Below are positions 8,487-15,299 of a stretch of DNA of 64,000 bases, piece after piece (positions within the stretch are counted from its first letter, which is position 1; every line of letters starts with the position of its first letter). A program made the translations under genes and the position numbers. The notes under the pieces are model-generated. The model saw only the letters and a program-made list of their open reading frames with translations. It ran no database searches and was not told the DNA's origin. This DNA comes from Defluviitaleaceae bacterium (GTDB lineage Bacteria; Bacillota; Clostridia; Lachnospirales; WQUN01), in the NCBI GenBank assembly GCA_009780585.1, contig WQZS01000001.1, positions 248,001 through 312,000 of the forward strand, written 5' to 3'.

Positions 8487-9262
8487 AGGTGATTAAAAAA
8501 GTATTGCTGTGGCTTTTGTGTTTCATCGTTTTTATATTATTGTCACCGATAATTTTGTTGTTGCTTTTTGCCCCGTTCCGTTATGCCGTCGTCGCCCGGC
8601 GCTTAAACGGCAAAACGACGGTACGCGTAAAGGCGAGTTATTTGTTCCGGCTGATTACGGCGCATTATGTATATAAAGAAGGAAAAAGCCTCTCCCATAT
8701 ACGCATCGCGGGATTTTTGATCGGGAGCGGAAAGAAAAAACCGCCGGAAGACATAAAAAGCAAAGAACCCGCGCCCCTCCCCGCGGAACCGCTTACCGAC
8801 GTGGAATCGGTTACCGACGCGGAACCGGCGGTCAACGCCGAACCGTCGCCCGACCCCGAACCGCTCCGCCAAGGAAGTGAACCCTCCCCCCCGCAACGGG
8901 AATCGGGGCGGAATTTGCGAAGCATCTTGACATACCCCGAGCTTAAAACTATCATTAGACTAACCCTGTTATGTATGAAGAAAACCGTGAAGGCGTTATT
9001 ACCCAAACGGTTGGACATTTCCGGCGCGCTGGGTTTTGATGACCCTGCCGCCACGGCTATGTTTATCGGGTATTATGAAGCCGCGGCCTCGTTTTTAAAC
9101 CTGCGGGAAAAGGTGCGCATATCCGCCGACTTCGCCGAATCCGGCATAAGGTACAAGGTTTCCGCCGCGGGCCGCTTTAGCATGGCGGGCTTGTCGCGCC
9201 CCGTGTTACGGCTTTTATTAAAGAAGCCGATACGCAAATTCATCGGATTTTTGAGAGGATGA
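8483..9262 (+). CDS. DUF2953 protein
   Basis: A 259-residue protein with one N-terminal membrane segment (residues 7-30), a variable Pro/Glu-rich middle (residues 90-135) and a C-terminal part typical of DUF2953 (LDISGALGFDDPAATA, followed by FAESGIRYKVSAAGRFSM). In spore-forming Clostridia this family usually sits directly before ytfJ/gerW, as here, so a role at the spore envelope is inferred, not shown. The ATG overlaps the DUF1461 stop and its own stop overlaps an ATG at 9259. Confidence 0.82.
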   Translation: MKVIKKVLLWLLCFIVFILLSPIILLLLFAPFRYAVVARRLNGKTTVRVKASYLFRLITAHYVYKEGKSLSHIRIAGFLIGSGKKKPPEDIKSKEPAPLPAEPLTDVESVTDAEPAVNAEPSPDPEPLRQGSEPSPPQRESGRNLRSILTYPELKTIIRLTLLCMKKTVKALLPKRLDISGALGFDDPAATAMFIGYYEAAASFLNLREKVRISADFAESGIRYKVSAAGRFSMAGLSRPVLRLLLKKPIRKFIGFLRG

Positions 9263-9267
9263 TCTAT

Positions 9268-9678
9268 ATGAGCAGCAATATCAAAGAAAACTTACATTCG
9301 TTGTTTGCCAAGATGGAGGATTTCGTATCCACCAAGACCGTCGTGGGCGAACCCGTCGTCGTAGGCGACGTGATCCTTATACCGCTGGTGGACGTTTCCT
9401 TCGGTATGGCCACGGGCTTGATGGCCGCCAACGAAGACGCCAAGGGCCGTGACGGCGGCGGCGGCGGCATGGGCGCGAAGATGACCCCCTCCGCCGTAGT
9501 AGTCGTGGTTAACGGCACGGCGCAATTGGTCAATATAAAAAACCAGGAAAGCACTTCCAAGCTCATCGACATGATCCCCGGCATCCTCGCGAAGCTGCCT
9601 TTTTTGGCGAACTTCTTCGATAAAAAGGGTGAACCCTCGGACGAAGCGACACCCGCACCGGAAACCGTAGGCTTGTAG
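9268..9678 (+). CDS. ytfJ: GerW family sporulation protein (YtfJ-like)
   Basis: A 136-residue cytoplasmic protein of the GerW/YtfJ family, needed for normal germination in some Bacillus strains. Visible family features are the early VVGEPVVVGDVILIPLVDVSFG, shown here only in part as VGEP..GD..LIP, a glycine run (residues 65-72) and ITPSAVVVV-like MTPSAVVVVVNG. ATG 9268 is chosen because GAGAGG at 9253-9258 is nine bases upstream; ATG 9259 would overlap the ribosome site. Coupled to DUF2953 and followed four bases later by cheX. It is the strongest evidence in the window for endospore formation. Confidence 0.88.
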   Translation: MSSNIKENLHSLFAKMEDFVSTKTVVGEPVVVGDVILIPLVDVSFGMATGLMAANEDAKGRDGGGGGMGAKMTPSAVVVVVNGTAQLVNIKNQESTSKLIDMIPGILAKLPFLANFFDKKGEPSDEATPAPETVGL

Positions 9679-9681
9679 GAA

Positions 9682-10152
9682 ATGAACGTTGCCTATGTAA
9701 ACCCATTCGTACAAGGCGCACAGAACGTCTTGAACATGTTGTGCGCGGAAACGCCCGCGTTGGGGCAGGTACATGTCAAAAGCGCGCCCTATTCCCCCGC
9801 GACGGTGAGCATTTCCGTTGACATCCACGGCGACTTTGCCGGCGAAGTGGTGTTTAACATGGAGGAAGCCGTCGGGTGCTTCATCGCGTCCAAGATGATG
9901 ATGGGGATGCCCGTGCCCGCGCTTGATGCCATGTCCGAAAGCGCGTTGTCCGAGCTGGCCAACATGATTTCGGGCAACGTGGCGACGCTTTTTTCCGGCA
10001 AGGGCATTATCGTGGACATTAAACCGCCCGCCTTCCGACGCAACGCCACCGGTTCGGATTTCCCCCTTTCGGCCAAAACACCGAAGATCGTATGCGTACC
10101 GCTAAAGTTCGCCGAAGGGCATGTGTTTTCGGTGGATGTAATGATACCGTAA
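9682..10152 (+). CDS. CheX/CheC-like chemotaxis phosphatase
   Basis: A 156-residue protein of the CheX family, which removes phosphate from CheY-type regulators. The conserved ExxN active-site helix is present (MSESALSELANMISGN, with E and N of ELAN), as is the second family block IVDIKPP. No chemotaxis gene lies nearby, so it may serve another receiver-domain protein. It starts three bases after ytfJ and belongs to the same transcript. Confidence 0.82.
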   Translation: MNVAYVNPFVQGAQNVLNMLCAETPALGQVHVKSAPYSPATVSISVDIHGDFAGEVVFNMEEAVGCFIASKMMMGMPVPALDAMSESALSELANMISGNVATLFSGKGIIVDIKPPAFRRNATGSDFPLSAKTPKIVCVPLKFAEGHVFSVDVMIP

Positions 10153-10179
10153 TCATACAACGGAAAAAGAGGCTTTCCG

Positions 10180-10695
10180 ATGAAAACGAAAAGGCAAATA
10201 GAATTGGTAAATACGTTCTTATCATCCTTCGGGGACGGATTGGAAGCCCCATACCGCGCAATTGCGGAATATTTATCCGAACTGGGTTATAACCCGAAAA
10301 AAGAGGGTTCCAACCTATCGTTTAAACATGATTTACATAACAAACAAATGGTGAAAATGGGGCGAAGAAACGATAAAAACCGTTCGCCCTTTTTTTCTTT
10401 ACGTTTTTCGGCTTGCAAAAGCTATTCGCAACGCTTTGCCGAAATTGTCATTACAAATATCAATAAATACCCGCAAAAATCCGCGGGTTGCTTAACCAAC
10501 ACTTGCAATTATTGCGCGGGGGAACCCGGCACGTATGTCTACACGCATACCTTCCCCGACGGGGAAAGCAAATCCCATTGCGGCGCGTATGTACTTGAAA
10601 TACCGCAGGTTACCGAAGGTGATGTGGAAGAAATTAAAGGGCTTATCAGGGAAGAACATGAATACTTAATGAAACATGAAGCAGGCGGGGAATAA
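10180..10695 (+). CDS. hypothetical protein, cysteine-containing
   Basis: A 171-residue soluble protein I do not recognise by name. The first 45 residues are helical; the middle carries FSLRFSACKSYSQRF, then a CNYC pair near residue 108 and a SHCGAYVLEIP stretch, which together could bind a metal. No membrane segment. It has an A-rich ribosome site (AAAGAGGC) and stops three bases before the nuclease-like gene, with which it is probably co-transcribed. Base composition is AT-richer than the genes to the left, marking the start of an accessory stretch. Confidence 0.7.
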   Translation: MKTKRQIELVNTFLSSFGDGLEAPYRAIAEYLSELGYNPKKEGSNLSFKHDLHNKQMVKMGRRNDKNRSPFFSLRFSACKSYSQRFAEIVITNINKYPQKSAGCLTNTCNYCAGEPGTYVYTHTFPDGESKSHCGAYVLEIPQVTEGDVEEIKGLIREEHEYLMKHEAGGE

Positions 10696-10698
10696 ATT

Positions 10699-11820
10699 AT
10701 GGCAGGAAAAATTTTTACCCTTCGTAACGGTGATGAATTAACTGAATTAACACCTACACAATTTTCCAATGAAAACCATTTTCAAGGGTTGATAGAGAAG
10801 CACCCGGAAATTCTCGCAGGTGATCAAATCAACCCGGACAACCCCCGTAAGTGGTTGTTTATTTCCCGCGAAATGGGCGTTCCCGCCGAACAAGACGGCG
10901 GTACACAATGGTATCTTGACCATCTTTTTATTGATCAAGATGCGATTCCTACTTTTGTCGAAGTCAAACGCAGCACGGATACACGAATCCGGCGCGAAGT
11001 CGTGGCGCAGATGTTGGACTACGCGGCAAACGCGGTTCAATATTGGCCGATTGAAACCATCCGAAATAAATATGAACAAAACATAAGCGATACAAATTCA
11101 TTACCGGCAATAGGTATAGTTCCCGGAAACGAAGATATTTTTTGGCAATCCGTCAGCGTAAATTTACGCGCGGGGAGAATCCGCATGATGTTCGTAGCGG
11201 ATACAATCCCATCACCGTTACAAAGAATTATTGAATTTTTGAATACACAAATGGTTGATTCCGAAGTATTGGGGCTTGAAATAAAACAATTTCTGTCCGC
11301 AAACGGTATGACAACCTTAGTCCCTCACCTTATAGGCAGAACCGCCGCTGCTGTTCAAACAAAACGGGGTGAATCACGCAAGTGGGATGAACAGAGCTTT
11401 TTGGAACAAGCGGTTCAAGTAAGCGGAAACGAAATCGCCGCTGTATGTGAAAAATTGCTGCGCCTTTTTGAATCCCTCGGTTGCTATATTTGGTGGGGGG
11501 AAGGAAAAGACCGAGGCGGTTTTGTTCCCGTTTATATAGGAAAACAACGGCATCAGTTATGTTCAGTCTATAACTGGTACAAGAAATCACTTGTGGAAAT
11601 ATATTTCCAGTACATGAAAGAGCCATTTACTTCCACAGAATACAGGATGGAATTGAAGAATAATTTGGAACGTATCCCGGGTGTTTATATTCCCGATGAA
11701 AGAATAGAAAAAAGACCGAGTTTTGAAACGGGATTATTAAATGACAGCAATAATTTCGACCTCTTCGCTGATGCAATGACTTCGTATATAGAAGACATTA
11801 AAGCGCATGAAACAACCTAA
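10699..11820 (+). CDS. PD-(D/E)XK nuclease-like protein
   Basis: A 373-residue protein. The N-terminal 130 residues contain YLDHLFIDQ, then PTFVEVKRS, then a conserved R.EVVAQMLDYA helix: the D...ExK plus Q-containing helix of a PD-(D/E)XK nuclease domain of the NucS/DUF91-like kind. Residues 200-225 (FLSANGM..LVPHLIGRTAAA) are a recurrent middle segment, and the C-terminal third (ESLGCYIWWGEGKDRGGF) resembles DNA-end or substrate-recognition domains found beside such nucleases. Function unproven; defence or repair is plausible. It converges with yoeB. Confidence 0.75.
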   Translation: MAGKIFTLRNGDELTELTPTQFSNENHFQGLIEKHPEILAGDQINPDNPRKWLFISREMGVPAEQDGGTQWYLDHLFIDQDAIPTFVEVKRSTDTRIRREVVAQMLDYAANAVQYWPIETIRNKYEQNISDTNSLPAIGIVPGNEDIFWQSVSVNLRAGRIRMMFVADTIPSPLQRIIEFLNTQMVDSEVLGLEIKQFLSANGMTTLVPHLIGRTAAAVQTKRGESRKWDEQSFLEQAVQVSGNEIAAVCEKLLRLFESLGCYIWWGEGKDRGGFVPVYIGKQRHQLCSVYNWYKKSLVEIYFQYMKEPFTSTEYRMELKNNLERIPGVYIPDERIEKRPSFETGLLNDSNNFDLFADAMTSYIEDIKAHETT

Positions 11821-11885
11821 TGAAAAATTTTTAACCATCATTATCGTTGTCATTTCAAGCGGAATAAAAATTGCCCATAACTTTA

Positions 11886-12152
11886 CTAGCGGTCATCATA
11901 ATGGTCTTTGCATTGTAATATCTCTATGATGTTGCCTGTTGATTTGTAGACAATCCTGTTTTTATCGTCAATTTCTCTACTCCACCAACCTTGCAATTCG
12001 TGTTTGAGCGGTTCGGGGTGTCCTATTCCATTGAAGGGGTTTCTTTTTATGTCACGAATAAGATTATTTACTTTTTTCAATGTCTTTTTATCTTGGGTCT
12101 GCCAGTATTCGTAATCTTCCCAAGCCTGCTCATGGAAGCTCGTTTTAATCAT
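11886..12152 (-). CDS. yoeB: YoeB/Txe family mRNA interferase toxin
   Basis: An 88-residue toxin of the YoeB family, a ribosome-dependent endoribonuclease. Diagnostic stretches are WEDYEYWQ, LIRDIKRNPF, GIGHPEPLKHEL, WWSREID and the C-terminal HYDD. ATG 12152 lies inside the antitoxin gene (8-base overlap), the usual coupling for this pair; a longer upstream reading is not needed. The histidine and arginine of the catalytic set (HPEPL, WSREI, CKDHY) are kept, so it is probably active. Confidence 0.93.
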   Translation of the reverse strand: MIKTSFHEQAWEDYEYWQTQDKKTLKKVNNLIRDIKRNPFNGIGHPEPLKHELQGWWSREIDDKNRIVYKSTGNIIEILQCKDHYDDR

Positions 12153-12426
12153 CTTCCATAGCCTCCAACTCCTCAAAGGATTTTGTAATCATGTTTTTTC
12201 CTTGCTCTGCGTCTTTTACTGCTCTAAGCAGTCTTTTTTTGTTTACTTTGCTGTGAAATGGGTCATACCCGCTCGTAATTTCAAAAGGAATTTTTCTTTC
12301 CCTCAAGGTAGCCTTGATAAACATATTTACGGCAACGGAAGGATTAAGACCCACGTTTTCACAAAAGCTGTCAAAACGATGCTTCGTCTCATCTTCAACG
12401 CGAACGCTTAAAATGCTTTGCGCCAT
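12145..12426 (-). CDS. RelB/DinJ family antitoxin
   Basis: A 93-residue antitoxin with an N-terminal ribbon-helix-helix of the RelB/DinJ type (ILSVRVEDETKHRFDSFCENVGL, key residues SVRVED and FDSFC; then AVNMFIKATLRE). Its C-terminal half should wrap the YoeB toxin. AGAGGTGA precedes the ATG. RelB/DinJ proteins repress their own operon, but I see no clear operator palindrome. Pairing a RelB/DinJ-type antitoxin with a YoeB toxin is common in Bacillota. Confidence 0.9.
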   Translation of the reverse strand: MAQSILSVRVEDETKHRFDSFCENVGLNPSVAVNMFIKATLRERKIPFEITSGYDPFHSKVNKKRLLRAVKDAEQGKNMITKSFEELEAMEDD

Positions 12427-12546
12427 TCAAATCACCTCTGTTTTTATTATGTGTTACATTGTATGATTCATGTATTACTGTGTCAATGTATTTATTATTT
12501 CCGCAGCGACGGTTTCATTTTGTATATTAAAAATAAACACACACGT

Positions 12547-12589
12547 CTTCACAGGCTCGTCCGTCCAAGCGGACTTGATATAAGGAAAA
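12547..12589. repeat. intergenic repeat, copy 1 (12.5-14.4 kb family)
   Basis: About 43 bases running from CTTCACAGGCTCGTCC to GATATAAGGAAAA. It matches 13662-13707 closely and 14317-14350 partly. It contains GTCCG/CGGAC arms around TCCAAG. On the minus strand all three copies keep one reading frame spelling ..IK..W...PVK. The rest of 12427-12665 holds this repeat and the terminator at 12601 but no gene. Confidence 0.75.
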
Positions 12590-12600
12590 CTATTTACAAC

Positions 12601-12639
12601 ATAAAATCGCCCATGCCGTGAAAAGGCAGCGAGGCGATT
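12601..12639 (-). terminator. intrinsic terminator after the AraC gene
   Basis: On the minus strand AATCGCC and GGCGATT pair, with an inner TGCC/GGCA pair, and the stem runs into TTTTAT. It lies about 27 bases past the AraC-type gene. Confidence 0.65.
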
Positions 12640-12665
12640 GTGTTACTGATGATGAACAGTAATGA

Positions 12666-13571
12666 TTATTTTTTTATAACAGGAGCGTATGCCTGCATGA
12701 TTGACTGCTCATTTTCCCAACCTTTGGGATACACTTCGATGGCGGGATACTTGCGGAATGCGTCGAGCAAGTCGTTGTGTTCCTCGTGGATTGCATATCC
12801 CGACTCCGGCAGCCACTTGGCGTAAAATGTACGCCAAAACTTACCCGTAAAGATAATTTCCAACGTAGTATCGAATACGGCGTATTCACTTGCTTCAAAC
12901 TTGCGCCCCACTAACCCGACAGGAAGATTGTCGAGCGTGCTTACTTCGACACCCACAAAATATTTTGCCTTGCTGTCGGTAGTTTCGCTGTGTGTCATAC
13001 CGTAGACAACACCTTGCGATACTTGGTCGGGGATGAGTTCGGCAACTTTTTCGCCGCTCCACGTTTCCCATAAACCGGCTATGGGGGCTGTACCATCATC
13101 GCTGTTATAGTGGATGTCAACCTCCATACCCACTACATAAAACGCCTTCTTGTGCATGAACCGCACATTTTCAAAGCATTGCATTAATTCCATGCTCGGC
13201 TTCCTCCATTTCGTCCATAAATTTTCCGGGGGGAAGGGATTAACAAACGGACGTTGCAATCGGAATTGTGCCGGCGTAATTCCGTACATTTGCGAAAAAC
13301 TCCTTGTAAAAGCCTGTTGGGATGAAAAGCCGTGTACATAGGCAATCTCAACCAATTGCTTATTGCTGTCATGCAAGTCCATCGCCGCCCGGTACAAGCG
13401 GTATCGGTTTAAATAATTCTTCACCGTATAACCTGTAAAGGTGCGGAACATAAATGAAAAGTACGACGGTGACAGGTATGCTTCCGCCGCTATATCTGCA
13501 ACGGTTATCGGCTCGGCATACGCGCTGTGGATGTACAAAGTCGATTCGCAGATGTTTTGCTCAATGTCCAC
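12666..13571 (-). CDS. AraC-type regulator with GyrI-like effector-binding domain
   Basis: A 301-residue regulator. Residues 1-105 hold the two helix-turn-helix motifs of AraC/XylS proteins (ITVADIAAEAYLSPSYFSFMF and VEIAYVHGFSSQQAFTRSF are the two helices; YGITPAQFR ends the domain). Residues 140-295 form a GyrI-like/integron-associated effector-binding domain (VVGMEVDIHYN, GKFWRTFYAKWLPESGY), which binds small amphipathic ligands or drugs. The start is a GTG with GAGGGGG eight bases upstream. Target genes are not evident nearby; it is flanked on both sides by copies of the intergenic repeat. Confidence 0.9.
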   Translation of the reverse strand: MDIEQNICESTLYIHSAYAEPITVADIAAEAYLSPSYFSFMFRTFTGYTVKNYLNRYRLYRAAMDLHDSNKQLVEIAYVHGFSSQQAFTRSFSQMYGITPAQFRLQRPFVNPFPPENLWTKWRKPSMELMQCFENVRFMHKKAFYVVGMEVDIHYNSDDGTAPIAGLWETWSGEKVAELIPDQVSQGVVYGMTHSETTDSKAKYFVGVEVSTLDNLPVGLVGRKFEASEYAVFDTTLEIIFTGKFWRTFYAKWLPESGYAIHEEHNDLLDAFRKYPAIEVYPKGWENEQSIMQAYAPVIKK

Positions 13572-13661
13572 TTATCCAACCCCCTCTCGGATGAAATGAT
13601 TGTAGCATGGTTGTTTGGGGGTGTATTATCGAAAACAACTTTGTTTGACAGTATGTGTCAT

Positions 13662-13707
13662 ACCTTCACAGGCTTATTCTTCCAAGCGAACTTGATATAA
13701 GGGAAAA
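13662..13707. repeat. intergenic repeat, copy 2
   Basis: Same element as at 12547, from ACCTTCACAGGCTTATTC to ATATAAGGGAAAA. Differences from copy 1 are mostly C/T and G/A changes that keep part of the inverted arms and keep the minus-strand reading frame (PYIKFAWKNKPVKV then stop). Confidence 0.75.
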
Positions 13708-13733
13708 ATTGTGCGGAAGTTTATAAAAACAGT

Positions 13734-14264
13734 TTATACCCTACGGCTAAACCATTCTGCAGCCAATATGCCATATTCATATGTATCTTGCCATATTGGG
13801 CATCCGTTATTATCTTTTTTGAAGTAAATATTTTGGATTAAATGCCCCTCCCGGCGCATACCCAACCGTTCAAGCAATTTCCATGACGATTTGTTTAAGG
13901 GGTTGCACATAGCAATTATGCGGCGAGCGTTTTTGTTTCTGAACGCAGCATCAATTATCGCTTGCGCCGCTTCGGTAGCGTATCCCATTCCTTGATAATT
14001 TGCATTGAAAACATAACCTAACGACCATGTGTCAAACTCTTGTTTAGCTAAATATATGTTACCGATTACTTTACCGTTATCTTTTAAACATACCGCCCAG
14101 AAACTATCGTTTCCCGCTCGTTTTGCCGCTTCCTGTTTACCGGCATCTTCGGAAAAAACTTCGTAAGGCTCATATTTGACAACAGCTTCCTGCGAAAGAT
14201 ATTCATATAAATCTCGCCAATCGTCAGGTGTAAATCTTCGTAATAATAAACGTTCGGTTTCCAT
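13734..14264 (-). CDS. GNAT acetyltransferase, RimJ/RimL type
   Basis: A 176-residue N-acetyltransferase. It opens METERLLLRRFTPDDW, typical of the RimJ/RimL (Acetyltransf_3) branch, and has the acetyl-CoA loop QGMGYATEA near residue 110 and the late NKSSWKLLERLGMR motif. Substrates in this branch include ribosomal protein N-termini, amino sugars and antibiotics; the sequence does not say which. It stands alone between two copies of the intergenic repeat. Confidence 0.88.
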   Translation of the reverse strand: METERLLLRRFTPDDWRDLYEYLSQEAVVKYEPYEVFSEDAGKQEAAKRAGNDSFWAVCLKDNGKVIGNIYLAKQEFDTWSLGYVFNANYQGMGYATEAAQAIIDAAFRNKNARRIIAMCNPLNKSSWKLLERLGMRREGHLIQNIYFKKDNNGCPIWQDTYEYGILAAEWFSRRV

Positions 14265-14316
14265 GTGTACGCTCCAAAAAAATAAATGTTGTTTGCTTGC
14301 CTTATTAAACTATAAC

Positions 14317-14350
14317 ATACCTTCACAGGCTTGTCCTTCCATGTTAACTT
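14317..14350. repeat. intergenic repeat, copy 3 (partial)
   Basis: ATACCTTCACAGGCTTGTCC to TTAACTT; shares the CCTTCACAGGCTT end with copy 2, then diverges after TTCCA. It lies between the LD-carboxypeptidase and GNAT genes, 53 bases before the GNAT start. Confidence 0.65.
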
Positions 14351-14385
14351 CCCCGCGCGGGTGGTAGTGGTAATGTAGTGTAATT

Positions 14386-15252
14386 TCACCCAATCACAAT
14401 CTCCGTACCCAACGTCAAAGTAAGCGTAGGCGAAGTATGCCCGCAGGGAAGATTAACAACCGTCGGTACATTCAAAGGCAGCAAAATATCATTTACGGAT
14501 TGTGCTAATGTTTCCACCGTCTGCGGGGAAAAGTCCCCGAGGACGATACCCGCCGCCGCCGCGAGCTTGCCCGCGTATTTAAGCTGTAGAAGCATACGGT
14601 CGATTTTATAAGGTTCTTCGTTGGTTTCCTCCAAGAAAAGGATGCGCCTTCGGGTATCGATTTCGTAAGGTGTGCCGAGGGAGGAAGCGACGAGGGAAAG
14701 GTTACCCCCGGTGAGTATACCCGCCGCACGCCCGGGGACGAAAACAGTGTAAGGGTACGCCGTTGGTAGAATTTCGCGTGTTTTTCCCGCGAACAACGTT
14801 TCCCGAAAGGAGCGCAGCGTTTCCGGATGGATGTCCCCTCCCCCGAAGTCCGACGCGGGCATGGGTGCGTGAAAGGTCACCAGTTTACATAATTGATTGA
14901 ATACAATGTGCAACGCCGTCACATCGCTGTAACCCGCGAATACTTTGGGGTTATTTTTAATGAGCGCGTAATCGATGTACGGCAAAAGCCGTTGCGCGCC
15001 ATATCCCCCGCGCGCACAAATAACCCCGCGGATTTCGGGCGATGAAAAGGATTCGTGCAGATCACGCAAACGGAGCGCGTCCGGCCCGGCGAGGAATCCT
15101 TCGCGGGCGCGGCAGCTATCGGTTACACGGCAACGCAAACCCATGGATTCCAGTACCCTTACGCCCGAAGCGAGGCGGTTTGGGTCACAAGGGCCGGATA
15201 AGGCGACGACGGCGACGGTATCGCCGGGTTGTAACAAAGGAGGGAAGGTCAT
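14386..15252 (-). CDS. ldcA: LD-carboxypeptidase (peptidase S66)
   Basis: A 288-residue S66 serine peptidase, related to LdcA, which trims the terminal D-Ala from muropeptide tetrapeptides, and to MccF. The GGYGAQRLL turn and the nucleophile motif GYSD (Ser near residue 104) are present, together with LEETNEEP (glutamate of the triad) and the C-terminal histidine in PCGHTSP. Length is normal. Cytoplasmic, no signal peptide. Either cell-wall recycling or immunity to a peptide-nucleotide antibiotic is possible; LdcA is the likelier reading. Confidence 0.9.
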   Translation of the reverse strand: MTFPPLLQPGDTVAVVALSGPCDPNRLASGVRVLESMGLRCRVTDSCRAREGFLAGPDALRLRDLHESFSSPEIRGVICARGGYGAQRLLPYIDYALIKNNPKVFAGYSDVTALHIVFNQLCKLVTFHAPMPASDFGGGDIHPETLRSFRETLFAGKTREILPTAYPYTVFVPGRAAGILTGGNLSLVASSLGTPYEIDTRRRILFLEETNEEPYKIDRMLLQLKYAGKLAAAAGIVLGDFSPQTVETLAQSVNDILLPLNVPTVVNLPCGHTSPTLTLTLGTEIVIG

Positions 15253-15299
15253 AAATCATTTTATTAATAAATTATACGAATCATTCTGAAATGCCCCAT

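Noticed and set aside
12427-14385. Integron cassette array with attC sites
   Set aside because: The three repeats lack the RYYYAAC/GTTRRRY boxes of attC, there is no integron integrase in the window, and only three gaps carry them.
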